This document shows positions 45,399-54,248 of a stretch of DNA of 64,000 bases, in pieces (position 1 is the stretch's first letter; the number at the start of each line of letters is the position of its first letter). The stretch is taken from assembly GCA_001544655.2 (NCBI GenBank), contig FCOD02000025.1, positions 1-64,000 on the forward strand, in the 5' to 3' direction. The translations under genes were made by a program, and so were the position numbers. The notes under the pieces are model-generated. The model ran no database searches and was not told where the DNA came from. It was given only the letters and a program-made list of their open reading frames with translations. This DNA comes from Caballeronia turbans. Lineage in GTDB: Bacteria; Pseudomonadota; Gammaproteobacteria; Burkholderiales; Burkholderiaceae.

Positions 45399-45976
45399 CG
45401 ACTCGCGAAGCTTTTTTGTCGAAGATCCGCGCGGCGCAGCCTGCATCACGTCCGCGTCCCGATGTGCCGATTTTTCCGGCACCCGAAGGCGATCTCAAGG
45501 CGCGTTTCACGGCGGCGCTGACCGCGATGGGCGGCACGTGCGTCGACGCCGCCGAGTTGGGCGATGTGACTGCGCTGATCGCGTCTCGCTTTCCGAATGC
45601 GAAGGTGATCGCGTCGGCGGTGCCGGGCATCGACGGCACGCGACCGCTGTCGCCCGATACGCTGCCCGCGTCGCTCCAGGATGTCGATGTGGGCGTCGTG
45701 AGAGGGCGCTTCGGCGTCGCCGAAACAGGCTCGGTGTGGTTCAGCGAGCAAGAGTATGTCGTGAACTCGATCGGCTATCTTTCGCAGCATCTCGTCGTGC
45801 TGCTCGATCCCGCGCTGCTCGTCGAAGGCTTGCAGCAGGTGTATCGACGGCCCGATTTCAAATCGGCGCGCTATGCGGTGCTCGTCACGGGACCGTCGGC
45901 GACGGCGGATATCGAAGGCGTGCTGATTCGCGGCGCACAAGGCGTGCGCTCGCTGACCGTCGTGTGGCTTGCATGA
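45395..45976 (+). CDS. lutC: L-lactate oxidation complex subunit LutC/LldG
   Basis: A 193-residue LUD-domain protein, third subunit of LutABC. The core VRGRFGVAETGSVWFSEQE and the end GPSATADIEGVLIRGAQGVRSLTVV are family blocks. The start overlaps the lutB stop (ATGA). It is followed, convergently, by a broken lpxO-like gene. Confidence 0.94.
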   Translation: MTTREAFLSKIRAAQPASRPRPDVPIFPAPEGDLKARFTAALTAMGGTCVDAAELGDVTALIASRFPNAKVIASAVPGIDGTRPLSPDTLPASLQDVDVGVVRGRFGVAETGSVWFSEQEYVVNSIGYLSQHLVVLLDPALLVEGLQQVYRRPDFKSARYAVLVTGPSATADIEGVLIRGAQGVRSLTVVWLA

Positions 45977-45980
45977 AGCG

Positions 45981-46479
45981 TCAGCGCTTCCAGAAGATCG
46001 CGACGGCGATCCCGCCGAAGGCCAGCCATTTCACGAGGTAATAGACGGTCCGGTTCCACGCTTTCAATCGCTTGGCCGACGAGCCGGATCGAATACAAAT
46101 ACTTGAACGCGCGGTTCAATCCGCCGGTGCGGTCGCTGACCCCGCTTCAAATAGCAGCGCCGCCAGCCGCGCCGGAAAAGTGAATTGAAGCCAATATCGT
46201 TGTATTTGGCGGCCGCCTGGATCTTGTTCGCGTCGAGCAGTGCGATGGCCTCGGCGCGTATCGCTTTCCAATGCGCCCTGATCGGGCGAGTTCGGGAAAG
46301 AACGTGGATTGCAGGTAGTGCGACGACGGCACGCGCCAGAACAGATGGATGAAGCCGTTTAGCGCCGACATAAACGTCGAATGATCTGAAAGCTGTCGGA
46401 AGAACCCGTGCCGGATCTTGCCGCGCCCGTGTATGTAAGCCGCACAAGCAATAAAGATCGCCAACACCAGCCAGCGCAT
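45981..46479 (-). pseudogene. lpxO: Broken LpxO-like (aspartyl/asparaginyl beta-hydroxylase family) gene
   Basis: Pieces of one protein lie in different frames. MRWLVLAIFIACAAYIHGRG to VPSSHYLQSTFFPEL (46479 to about 46287) is followed after a frameshift by HWKAIRAEAIALLDANKIQA and NDIGFNSLFRRGWRRCYLK. The part that should hold the catalytic His-x-Asp...His is missing (internal deletion near 46130). The end, GLNRAFKYLYSIRLVGQAI then WNRTVYYLVKWLAFGGIAVA, carries another frameshift near 46060. The start codon and AGGAGCAATAA ribosome-binding site are intact. An intact gene would be about 900 bp; LpxO hydroxylates lipid A acyl chains. Confidence 0.82.
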
Positions 46480-46567
46480 TTATTGCTCCTTCGCGCACAA
46501 ACGGCTACACAAATCCGGCCTGGACGGCAGGCTGGCGTTGGGCGCGCGAAAGGCGGGGCCAAAAAGC

Positions 46568-46597
46568 AAAAAGCCCAGTTGCGTGACTGGGCTTTTT
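46568..46597 (-). terminator. Terminator of the first-listed tRNA-Asn gene
   Basis: A 12-bp inverted repeat (AAAAAGCCCAGT / ACTGGGCTTTTT) lies 13 bases beyond the tRNA 3' end. It has A/T runs on both sides, so it can work in both directions. Confidence 0.85.
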
Positions 46598-46609
46598 GGC
46601 TGAAGCGCT

Positions 46610-46685
46610 TGGCTCCCCGACCTGGGCTCGAACCAGGGACCTACGGATTAACAGTCCGGCGCTCTACCGACTGAGCTATCGGGGA
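46610..46685 (-). tRNA. tRNA-Asn (GTT), copy 1
   Basis: A 76-nt cloverleaf with encoded CCA. The acceptor stem TCCCCGA pairs with TCGGGGA, the anticodon loop reads CTGTTAA (anticodon GTT), and the T-arm has GGTTCGAGCCC. It is identical to the copy at 46765-46840 and carries its own terminator. Confidence 0.97.
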
Positions 46686-46711
46686 ACAACTTAAACATGT
46701 GCAACTGAGAT

Positions 46712-46742
46712 AAAAAACCCAGCCGATTGACTGGGTTTTTTT
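46712..46742 (-). terminator. Terminator of the second-listed tRNA-Asn gene
   Basis: AAAAAACCCAG / CTGGGTTTTTT with an 8-base loop, 23 bases after the tRNA 3' end. Its sequence is similar to the terminator at 46568, as if the gene-plus-terminator unit had been duplicated. Confidence 0.85.
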
Positions 46743-46764
46743 GAAACCGACTTGCTGGAGTATT

Positions 46765-46840
46765 TGGCTCCCCGACCTGGGCTCGAACCAGGGACCTACG
46801 GATTAACAGTCCGGCGCTCTACCGACTGAGCTATCGGGGA
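46765..46840 (-). tRNA. tRNA-Asn (GTT), copy 2
   Basis: Same sequence as the copy at 46610-46685 over all 76 nt, with the GTT anticodon and encoded CCA. It is upstream of the other copy in the direction of transcription. Confidence 0.97.
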
Positions 46841-46956
46841 ACATCTACAGCAGAGAAGCGAAAGTATAGGGGGCCAAGATTATCGTGTCAACGCCCAATC
46901 TTCACTCAATAACCAATTTTTTCAATTGGATCGAAACATTCGCTCTGGCGCGCGAA

Positions 46957-47280
46957 TCAACGCTCGAGCAGATTCAGCTTGTCCTTGACGTCCTTGAACT
47001 CGTCCGCCTCGGGAAGCGATCCCTTCGTCTTGGTAATGCTCGGCCAGTTACGCGCCAGTTCAGCGTTCAGTTCTGTGAAGTGCTGCTGGTCCCCGGGCAC
47101 GTCTTCTTCGGCGTAGATCGCGTTCACCGGGCACTCGGCCACGCACACGGCGCAGTCGATGCACTCGTCCGGATCGATCGCGAGAAAGTTGGGACCTTCG
47201 CGGAAGCAATCCACCGGGCACACGTCCACGCAATCGGTGTACTTGCACTTGATGCAGCTTTCGGTCACAACGTGAGTCAT
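46957..47280 (-). CDS. fdxA: Seven-iron ferredoxin FdxA
   Basis: A 107-residue ferredoxin of the Azotobacter FdI type. The N-terminal cysteines ([20 protein letters not shown]) and [17 protein letters not shown] bind a 3Fe-4S and a 4Fe-4S cluster. The helical C-terminal extension ends [22 protein letters not shown] precedes the ATG. It carries low-potential electrons in the cytosol; the partner is unknown. It is divergent from pncB. Confidence 0.96.
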   Translation of the reverse strand: MTHVVTESCIKCKYTDCVDVCPVDCFREGPNFLAIDPDECIDCAVCVAECPVNAIYAEEDVPGDQQHFTELNAELARNWPSITKTKGSLPEADEFKDVKDKLNLLER

Positions 47281-47568
47281 TCGGGCTCCTGCATGCGAAA
47301 TTCGTGGGGGCCGCGCCCTGGGCGGCTACATGGGCCGGGCGGTGCGCGTGCCGAAACGCATATTGTAGCGTAACGGTAAAAACGGGCGCGAGCCGTACGC
47401 AGCGCCCTTTATATCGATTCGTGATGTATGTATGCGCCGCTTCGTAAAAGGACCGAGCACTGGCATGCCGTTGCGCGCATTCGGGTAACATGGCCCCAAA
47501 GGCACAAGGCCTGGCGTCGGCAGAAGGCCGAGCGCATGGCCAACCCGCGTGGATGTTCCATCAGAACC

Positions 47569-48759
47569 ATGATCATCAATTCGCTGCTCGATACCGACCT
47601 CTACAAGTTCACGATGATGCAGGTCGTCCTGCATCACTTTCCCGCCGCGCATGTCGAATATCGCTTTCGCTGCCGCACGCCGAATGTGGATCTCGTGCCG
47701 TACATCGACGAGATTCGCGATGAAGTGCGCCAGCTCTGCAATCTGCGCTTCAAGGAAGAGGAACTGGATTATCTGCGGCGCATGCGCTTCATCAAAAGCG
47801 ACTTCATCGATTTCCTCGCGCTCTTTCATCTGAACGAGAAGTCCATTCGCATCGCGCCGTCGCCGAAGAAAAATGGCGAGATCGACATCGAGATCGAAGG
47901 GCCCTGGCTGCACACGATTCTCTTCGAAATTCCGGTGCTCGCGATCGTCAACGAGGTCTATTTCCGCAACACGCAGCGTAAGCCCGAGTACGAAACCGGC
48001 CGCGAGCGTCTGCGCGACAAAATCAAGCTGCTCGCCACGCCGCCTGAATATTCCGATTGCAAGATCGCCGATTACGGCACGCGCCGCCGCTTCTCGGGAC
48101 AGTGGCACGAGGAAGTCGTGCTGACGTTGAAGGACAAGCTCGGCGCGCAGTTCGCCGGCACGAGCAACTGCTTCTATGCGATGAAGCACGGCCTGCGTCC
48201 CTTGGGCACGATGGCGCACGAATACTTGCAGGCGTGTCAGGCGCTGGGTCCGCGTCTGCGCGACTCGCAGATTTTCGGCTTCGAGATGTGGGCGAAGGAA
48301 TATCGCGGCGATCTCGGCATCGCGCTGTCGGATGTCTACGGCATGAAGGCGTTCCTGCGTGACTTCGACATGTACTTCTGCAAGCTGTTCGACGGCGCGC
48401 GTCACGATTCGGGCGATCCCTTCGACTGGGGCGAGCGTCTTCTCAGGCATTACGAGGAGAACCGCTGCGACCCGCGCACCAAGGTGCTCGTGTTCTCCGA
48501 CGCGCTCGACATCCCCAAGGTGCTGCAACTCTACGAGCGGTTCCGCGGGCGCTGCCAGCTCGCCTTCGGCGTCGGTACGAATCTCACCAACGATCTCGGC
48601 TATCAGCCGCTGCAGATCGTCATCAAGATGGTCCGCTGCAACGGCCAGCCGGTCGCCAAGCTGTCGGATTCGCCCGGCAAGAACATGTGCGACGACAAGG
48701 CGTATCTCGCCTATCTGCGTCAGGTGTTCGGCATTGCGCAGCCGGTGGGCGAAGACTGA
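47569..48759 (+). CDS. pncB: Nicotinate phosphoribosyltransferase
   Basis: A 396-residue NAD-salvage enzyme that joins nicotinate to PRPP with ATP use. The start [21 protein letters not shown] is diagnostic. The regions [39 protein letters not shown] (with the phosphorylated His expected here), [10 protein letters not shown] and [10 protein letters not shown] are all present. Its length matches E. coli PncB. The ATG at 47569 is used; the frame is open further upstream but without coding character. Confidence 0.95.
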   Translation: MIINSLLDTDLYKFTMMQVVLHHFPAAHVEYRFRCRTPNVDLVPYIDEIRDEVRQLCNLRFKEEELDYLRRMRFIKSDFIDFLALFHLNEKSIRIAPSPKKNGEIDIEIEGPWLHTILFEIPVLAIVNEVYFRNTQRKPEYETGRERLRDKIKLLATPPEYSDCKIADYGTRRRFSGQWHEEVVLTLKDKLGAQFAGTSNCFYAMKHGLRPLGTMAHEYLQACQALGPRLRDSQIFGFEMWAKEYRGDLGIALSDVYGMKAFLRDFDMYFCKLFDGARHDSGDPFDWGERLLRHYEENRCDPRTKVLVFSDALDIPKVLQLYERFRGRCQLAFGVGTNLTNDLGYQPLQIVIKMVRCNGQPVAKLSDSPGKNMCDDKAYLAYLRQVFGIAQPVGED

Positions 48760-48895
48760 CGGCCCCGCATTCGTGCATTCGGCCTATGCCGTTCGGCCGA
48801 GGTTCGTGCGCGAACGTCGCTCGCTATAATTCGAACGCGTCGTCGATCAGTCCGGCGCGCACGAATCTCAAGCACGCCAGACAGAGGACGGCACC

Positions 48896-49567
48896 ATGGA
48901 TACATCGGCCGCGCGCCGCAATATTCTCATGCGCATTCGCAGCGCGCAGCGCCGTCGCGGCACGCCTACGGAAGCCGAGCGCGAGGCGGCGCAGGAGTAT
49001 GTCGAGCGGCATCCTGCGGGTCCGCGTCCTCCGCTGCCTCAGAACCGTGATGAGCTGATCGCGCGCTTCAGGCTCGAAGCCGAGCGTCTTTCCACGACGG
49101 TCGCCAACGTCGAATCGCTCGCGGATGCGCCCGCCGAGGCCGCGCGCTATCTGCAATCGCTGAATCTTCCCGTCGATGTCGTCGCGTGGCCCGCGCTAGG
49201 CGCTCTGCCTTGGGCGCAAGCGGGCATTCAAGCGGCGCTGCGCAAGCCAGCCGACGCCGATCTCGTCGGCATCACCGGCTGTTTTTGCGCAACGGCCGAA
49301 ACCGGTTCGCTCGTGCTGCTTTCGGGCGCCGATACCCCCGCATCGGGCGCGCTTCTGCCTCAGACGCATATCGCGATCGTGCCGGCGTCGCGCATCGTGG
49401 CGGCGCACGAAGACGCGTTCGCGTTGATGCGCGCCGAAAGGGGCGAGTTGCCGCGGGCGGTGAACTTCGTGTCGGGGCCGTCGCGCACGGGGGATATCGA
49501 ACAGACCATCGTGCTCGGTGCGCATGGGCCGTATCGCGTGCATGTGATCATCGTGCGCGGAGCCTGA
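48896..49567 (+). CDS. LUD-domain protein (LutC paralogue)
   Basis: A 223-residue protein with a LutC-type LUD domain (CATAETGSLVLLSGADT, ASRIVAAHEDAFAL, NFVSGPSRTGDIEQTIVLGAHGPYRVHVIIV). It lies alone, without LutA or LutB, and ends 4 bases before an antiporter gene with which it is probably co-transcribed. LUD proteins act in lactate and related oxidation, but here the partner and substrate are unknown. Confidence 0.88.
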   Translation: MDTSAARRNILMRIRSAQRRRGTPTEAEREAAQEYVERHPAGPRPPLPQNRDELIARFRLEAERLSTTVANVESLADAPAEAARYLQSLNLPVDVVAWPALGALPWAQAGIQAALRKPADADLVGITGCFCATAETGSLVLLSGADTPASGALLPQTHIAIVPASRIVAAHEDAFALMRAERGELPRAVNFVSGPSRTGDIEQTIVLGAHGPYRVHVIIVRGA

Positions 49568-49571
49568 TCCG

Positions 49572-50984
49572 ATGCGGCATTTTCTTTCCGGCGCGGTCTG
49601 CGCCGGGCTGGCGCTGACCGCGGCGCCAGCCTTCGCGGCAGCGCCCGATGGCGCAACGCTTCCTGCAACGTGGGGCATCCCGTTCATCGGCATCCTGCTT
49701 TCCATCGCGGTGTTTCCGCTTGTCGCACCGAAACTCTGGCATCACCACTTCGGCAAGATCGCGGCCGCGTGGACCGTCGCGTTTCTCGCGCCGTTCGCGC
49801 TCGCGTTCGGTCCCGGCACGGCGGGGAGCGTACTGGTTCACGCCCTGCTCGAAGAATACGTGCCGTTCATCGTCCTGCTGGCGTCGCTTTATACGGTGGC
49901 GGGCGGCATCTGCGTGCGCGGCAATCTGCACGGCTCGGCGCGTCTCAATACCGGGCTGCTCGCGCTCGGCGCCGCGCTTGCGAGCATCATGGGCACGACC
50001 GGCGCGGCCATGCTGCTGATCCGCCCGCTCTTGCGCGCGAACGACAATCGCAAGCACGTCGTGCATGTCGTCGTGTTCTTCATTTTTCTCGTCGCGAATG
50101 CGGGCGGCTCGCTCACGCCGCTCGGCGATCCGCCGCTCTTCCTCGGCTTTCTGAACGGCGTCGGCTTCTTCTGGACGACAGTGCATCTCGCGCTGCCGAT
50201 GCTCTTCGTCTGCGGCGTGCTGCTCGTCGTGTTCCATGTGCTCGACAGCTACTACTGGCGCCGGCACGACGCGCGGCCTGCGTTTCTGGATCCGACGCCC
50301 GATACCCCGCCGCTCGGCATCGACGGCAAAGTCAACTTCGCGCTGCTCGCGGTGATCGTTGCGCTCGTGTTGATGAGCGGCTTATGGAAACCCGGCATCG
50401 CGTTCGACGTGTTCGGCACCGAAGTGAAATTGCAAAATCTCGTGCGCGACGTGCTGCTCATGGCCGTACTGCTGGCCTCGCTCGCGCTCACGCCCAAGCG
50501 CGCGCGCGCGGGCAACGCATTCGACTGGGCGCCCATCGAGGAGGTCGCGAAGCTGTTCGCGGCCATCTTCATCACGATCGCGCCCGTCATCACGATCCTG
50601 CGCGCGGGCGAGGCGGGCGCATTCGCGGGCATCGTGCACGCGGTGTCGGATGCGCACGGCAAGCCGATCGACATCGCCTATTTCTGGGCGACGGGGCTGC
50701 TGTCCTCGTTTCTCGACAACGCGCCGACCTACCTCGTGTTCTTCAATCTCGCGGGTGGTGACGCACGCACGCTCATGACCACCGACGCCACCACGCTCGC
50801 CGCCATCTCCGCGGGCGCTGTCTTCATGGGTGCGAACACGTATATCGGCAACGCGCCGAATTTCATGGTGAAGGCGATCGCCGAATCGCGCGGCGTGCGC
50901 ATGCCGAGTTTCTTCGGCTATATCGCATGGTCGGGCGCGGTCCTCCTGCCGATTTTTGCCGTTCTGGGTTGGCTATTTTTCTAG
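49572..50984 (+). CDS. Sodium:proton antiporter / citrate-transporter-fold membrane protein
   Basis: A 470-residue polytopic membrane protein of the ion transporter superfamily (NhaD/ArsB/citrate-type). About eleven helices are visible, with the re-entrant-type blocks SIMGTTGAAMLLIRPLLRAN, NAGGSLTPLGDPPLFLGFL and the second-half SSFLDNAPTYLVFFNLAGGD and MGANTYIGNAPNFMVKAIAE. The short hydrophobic N-terminus could be a signal anchor. The transported ion is unknown; Na+/H+ exchange is the usual annotation. It follows a LUD-domain gene by 4 bases. Confidence 0.88.
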   Translation: MRHFLSGAVCAGLALTAAPAFAAAPDGATLPATWGIPFIGILLSIAVFPLVAPKLWHHHFGKIAAAWTVAFLAPFALAFGPGTAGSVLVHALLEEYVPFIVLLASLYTVAGGICVRGNLHGSARLNTGLLALGAALASIMGTTGAAMLLIRPLLRANDNRKHVVHVVVFFIFLVANAGGSLTPLGDPPLFLGFLNGVGFFWTTVHLALPMLFVCGVLLVVFHVLDSYYWRRHDARPAFLDPTPDTPPLGIDGKVNFALLAVIVALVLMSGLWKPGIAFDVFGTEVKLQNLVRDVLLMAVLLASLALTPKRARAGNAFDWAPIEEVAKLFAAIFITIAPVITILRAGEAGAFAGIVHAVSDAHGKPIDIAYFWATGLLSSFLDNAPTYLVFFNLAGGDARTLMTTDATTLAAISAGAVFMGANTYIGNAPNFMVKAIAESRGVRMPSFFGYIAWSGAVLLPIFAVLGWLFF

Positions 50985-50993
50985 GAGCAATCG

Positions 50994-51974
50994 ATGAAGA
51001 AGGTACTTGTCGCGCGTCCCACCTTTCCTGATGTGATCGAGCGCCTGAAACAGTATTTCGATGTCGACGTGAACCTCGGCGACGTCCTCCCGCAGGAAGA
51101 GTTTGCGCGCCGTATTGCCGACAAGGACGGCGCATTCACCGCGGGCGAATGGGTGGGCGAGAAGGAACTGGCGGGTGCACCGAACCTGAAAGTCGTCTCG
51201 AACATGGCGGTCGGCTACAACAATTTCGACATGAAGGCGTTCGACGCGCACAAGGTTCTCGGCACGAATACACCGAACGTGCTGAACGAGACCACCGCCG
51301 ATTTCGGCTGGGCGCTGATGATGGCGGCTGCCCGCCGTGTCACCGAATCCGAGCACTATCTGCGCGCGGGCAAGTGGCAGAAGTGGTCGTTCGACTCGTT
51401 TCTCGGCGCCGATGTGTACGGATCGACGCTCGGCGTGATCGGCATGGGACGGATCGGCCAGGCGCTCGCGCGGCGGGCGCGCGGCTTCGACATGCGCGTG
51501 ATCTATCACAACCGTTCGCGCGTCGCGCCCGACATCGAGGCGCAGCTGAACGCCGAATATGCGTCGAAGGAAGACCTGCTCAGGCGCGCAGATCATGTCG
51601 TACTTGTCTTGCCGTACACGAAGGAGAGCCATCACACGATCGGTGCGGCCGAGCTCGCGCTGATGAAGCCCACGGCGACCCTCACGAATATCGCGCGCGG
51701 CGGCATCGTCGACGATGCGGCGTTGATCGTCGCATTGCGCGACAAGCGCATCGCGGCGGCGGGCATCGACGTATTCGAGGGAGAGCCGGACTTCAACCCG
51801 GATTTCCTGCTGCTCGATAACGTGGTGCTCACGCCGCACATCGCGAGCGCGACCGAGGGCACGCGCCGCGCGATGGCCAATCTCGCGGCGGACAATCTCA
51901 TTGCCGCGCTCGGCGAAGGGCCGCAAGCCGGAAATCCGCCCAACCCGATCAATCCGGAAGTGCTGAAGAAATGA
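50994..51974 (+). CDS. 2-hydroxyacid dehydrogenase (glyoxylate/hydroxypyruvate reductase type)
   Basis: A 326-residue D-2-hydroxyacid dehydrogenase. The NAD(P)-binding GMGRIGQALARRARGFDMRVIYHNRS, the catalytic Arg in NIARGGIVDDAAL, the Glu in FEGEPDFNP and His in LTPHIASAT are in place. The Asn/Arg after the dinucleotide strand (HNRS) suggests NADPH use, as in GhrB. TAGGAGCA precedes the ATG. It overlaps rmuC by 4 bp and follows the antiporter gene by 9 bases, so the whole run from 48896 may be one transcript. Confidence 0.92.
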   Translation: MKKVLVARPTFPDVIERLKQYFDVDVNLGDVLPQEEFARRIADKDGAFTAGEWVGEKELAGAPNLKVVSNMAVGYNNFDMKAFDAHKVLGTNTPNVLNETTADFGWALMMAAARRVTESEHYLRAGKWQKWSFDSFLGADVYGSTLGVIGMGRIGQALARRARGFDMRVIYHNRSRVAPDIEAQLNAEYASKEDLLRRADHVVLVLPYTKESHHTIGAAELALMKPTATLTNIARGGIVDDAALIVALRDKRIAAAGIDVFEGEPDFNPDFLLLDNVVLTPHIASATEGTRRAMANLAADNLIAALGEGPQAGNPPNPINPEVLKK

Positions 51975-53419
51975 CGGAATTGTTGTATGGCGCTGTCGCT
52001 TCGCTGGCGATCGCGCTGGTCGTGTCGCTCATCGCGCTCATCGTCGCGATGCGGCGTAATTCCAATGCGCACATTTACGATGAGTTCGAGGCGCTCACCG
52101 ATCGTGTAAACGATATGGGCGAGGCGCATGCGCGCGCGCAAGAACGGCTCGAACGTGGTCTGCGAGGCGACATTGCCGAGAGCGCGCGCGTGTCGCGTAT
52201 GGAATCGCAAAGCGGCTTCACGCAATTCCATCAGACGCTCGCGACGCAACTGGCGAGCACGTCGAGCGTGCAGAACGCGCAGTTCGACGCGCTCGCGCAG
52301 CAACTCGCGCAACAAAGCCAGCAGGCGCGCGAGGATCAGGGCAACGCGCTGAAGCGCTTCGCCGATTCGATGTCGCTGCATCTCTCGCAGCTATCGGAGG
52401 CAAACGAGCGGCGACTCGGCGAAGTGCGTGCGACCCTCGAAGCGCGTCTGAAGGACATCGAGGCCAACAACGCGACGAAGCTCGACGAGATGCGCCGAAC
52501 GGTCGACGAAAAGCTGCACGCAACGCTCGAACAGCGCCTCGGCGAATCGTTCAAGCTCGTGTCGGACAGGCTGGAGCAGGTGCATCGCGGCCTCGGCGAA
52601 ATGCAGACGCTCGCCGCCGGTGTCGGGGATCTCAAGAAGGTGCTCACCAACGTCAAGACGCGCGGCATCTGGGGCGAAGTGCAGCTCGAATCGCTGCTGG
52701 AGCAATTGCTGACGCCGGACCAGTACGCGAAGAACGTCGCGACGATTCCGACGAGCAACGAGCGCGTCGAGTTCGCGATCAGACTGCCGGGCCGTCACGA
52801 TGCGCCTGGCGCCCCGGGCGATGCCGCGACGCCCGTGTGGTTGCCCATCGACGCGAAGTTTCCCCGTGAGGATTACGAGCGTCTGATCGACGCGCAGGAG
52901 CGGGCGGACCTGGCCGGCGTCGAGGACGCGTCGCGCGCGCTCGAAGGCCGTTTGCGCGCGGAAGCGAAGTCGATCGCGCAAAAGTACGTCGCGCCGCCGC
53001 ACACCACGGACTTCGCGCTGCTCTTTTTGCCGACCGAAGGACTCTACGCCGAAGTGTTGCGGCGCCCGGGCCTGAGCGATTCGCTGCAGCGCGATTATCG
53101 GGTGACCATCGCTGGACCGACTACGTTGACCGCGCTTCTCAATAGTTTGCAGATGGGATTTCGCACGCTCGCCATCGAGAAGCGTTCGAGCGAAGTGTGG
53201 CAGGTGCTCGGGGCGGTGAAGACGGAATTCGGCAAGTTCGGCGAAGTGCTGGCAAGAACGAAGTCGCAACTCGAAACCGTCACGCGCTCGATCGAAGCGG
53301 CGCAGACGCGCACACGGCAGATGGGCAAGCGCCTGCGCGATGTCGAGGCGTTGCCGGGAGAACAGGCGGCGGGGCTGTTGGGTGATGCGTCATCGCCCGA
53401 AAGCGACGACGACATGTGA
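51971..53419 (+). CDS. rmuC: DNA recombination protein RmuC
   Basis: A 482-residue protein. One N-terminal transmembrane helix (AVASLAIALVVSLIALIVAM) anchors it. Residues 50-200 are a long coiled coil rich in Glu, Arg and Leu. The RmuC nuclease-like core is about 210-440, with GIWGEVQLESLLEQLLTPDQY, WLPIDAKFPREDYERL and TDFALLFLPTEGLYAEVL. RmuC limits recombination at inverted repeats and may act as an anti-phage factor in E. coli. It converges on the acetyltransferase gene with a gap of one base. Confidence 0.95.
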   Translation: MTELLYGAVASLAIALVVSLIALIVAMRRNSNAHIYDEFEALTDRVNDMGEAHARAQERLERGLRGDIAESARVSRMESQSGFTQFHQTLATQLASTSSVQNAQFDALAQQLAQQSQQAREDQGNALKRFADSMSLHLSQLSEANERRLGEVRATLEARLKDIEANNATKLDEMRRTVDEKLHATLEQRLGESFKLVSDRLEQVHRGLGEMQTLAAGVGDLKKVLTNVKTRGIWGEVQLESLLEQLLTPDQYAKNVATIPTSNERVEFAIRLPGRHDAPGAPGDAATPVWLPIDAKFPREDYERLIDAQERADLAGVEDASRALEGRLRAEAKSIAQKYVAPPHTTDFALLFLPTEGLYAEVLRRPGLSDSLQRDYRVTIAGPTTLTALLNSLQMGFRTLAIEKRSSEVWQVLGAVKTEFGKFGEVLARTKSQLETVTRSIEAAQTRTRQMGKRLRDVEALPGEQAAGLLGDASSPESDDDM

Positions 53420-53420
53420 C

Positions 53421-53912
53421 CTACTGGGCGAGGCGTTCGAGCGGCTCGCCCGTCACACGCACGATGCGCCAGTCGGGCAGCACCGTCGCGCCCATCTTCT
53501 CGTAGAAGTCGATGGCGTTTTGGTTCCAGTCGAGCACCGACCACTCGAAGCGGCCGCATTGGCGCTCGACAGCGAGCGCGGCGAGCTTCTTCAGCATCAG
53601 CGTACCGAGACCGCTGCCGCGCATCGACGGGCGCACGTACAGGTCTTCGAGATAGAGGCCGCGTTTGCCGAGGAACGTGGAGAAGTTCTGGAAGAAGAGC
53701 GCGTAACTCACGACTTCACCTTCCTGCTCCGCGACGAGCGCTTCGGCAGCGGGACGCGCGCCGAAGAGGGCCTCGTGAACGCCTTCCTTGGTTGCGATGA
53801 ACAGATGCGTGAGCTTCTCGAACTCCGCGAGCTCGTACATCAAGCCGAAGATCGCGGCGACGTCGGCGGGCGTGGCCGCGCGGATCGTGACATTCCCGTT
53901 CGCGGTACTCAC
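53421..53912 (-). CDS. GNAT family N-acetyltransferase
   Basis: A 163-residue acetyltransferase. The acetyl-CoA loop is VRPSMRGSGLGTLMLKKLA, preceded by the KRGLYLEDLYV strand, as in the SAT/diamine N-acetyltransferase subgroup (SAT-type YELAEFEKLTHLF near residue 25). The substrate may be an amino acid or polyamine. The GTG at 53912 overlaps the stop of the upstream membrane protein gene (GTGA) and has GGAGGAAGC in front, so it is translated by coupling. Confidence 0.9.
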   Translation of the reverse strand: MSTANGNVTIRAATPADVAAIFGLMYELAEFEKLTHLFIATKEGVHEALFGARPAAEALVAEQEGEVVSYALFFQNFSTFLGKRGLYLEDLYVRPSMRGSGLGTLMLKKLAALAVERQCGRFEWSVLDWNQNAIDFYEKMGATVLPDWRIVRVTGEPLERLAQ

Positions 53913-54184
53913 GCTTCCTCCGGCGCATCGGACAGCACGATCTCGATGCCGCCGAAACGCGACGCCACCCAGTTGTACGCGTGGCAGGCGATCCACAGCA
54001 GGATGAAGCCGAGAATCGCGTTGAGCAGCAGCGCGCTCGTGACGGTGCTCACTTCCACCGAGCCGTATCGCACGAACGCGACCACGACGCCGAGCAGCAC
54101 GATCGGCACGCTGAAGGTCAGGTACACGAGGATCAGCGCCTTGGCGGTCTGTCCGGGTGCAATGAATGAGATCTGCTTTTTCAT
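53909..54184 (-). CDS. Small two-helix membrane protein
   Basis: A 91-residue protein with two clear transmembrane segments (about 14-37 and 50-70) and a conserved-looking end YNWVASRFGGIEIVL, reminiscent of the DUF3566 group, though I am not certain. The C-terminus is acidic. It is coupled by a 4-bp overlap to the acetyltransferase gene, and the moeA gene ends upstream at 54249. The function is unknown. Confidence 0.82.
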   Translation of the reverse strand: MKKQISFIAPGQTAKALILVYLTFSVPIVLLGVVVAFVRYGSVEVSTVTSALLLNAILGFILLWIACHAYNWVASRFGGIEIVLSDAPEEA

Positions 54185-54248
54185 GGAAGGAAAGCCCCGT
54201 CTATCGATGTAGGAATGTTTGTGCTGGCGACGTTCGTTGCGGCGTGCG

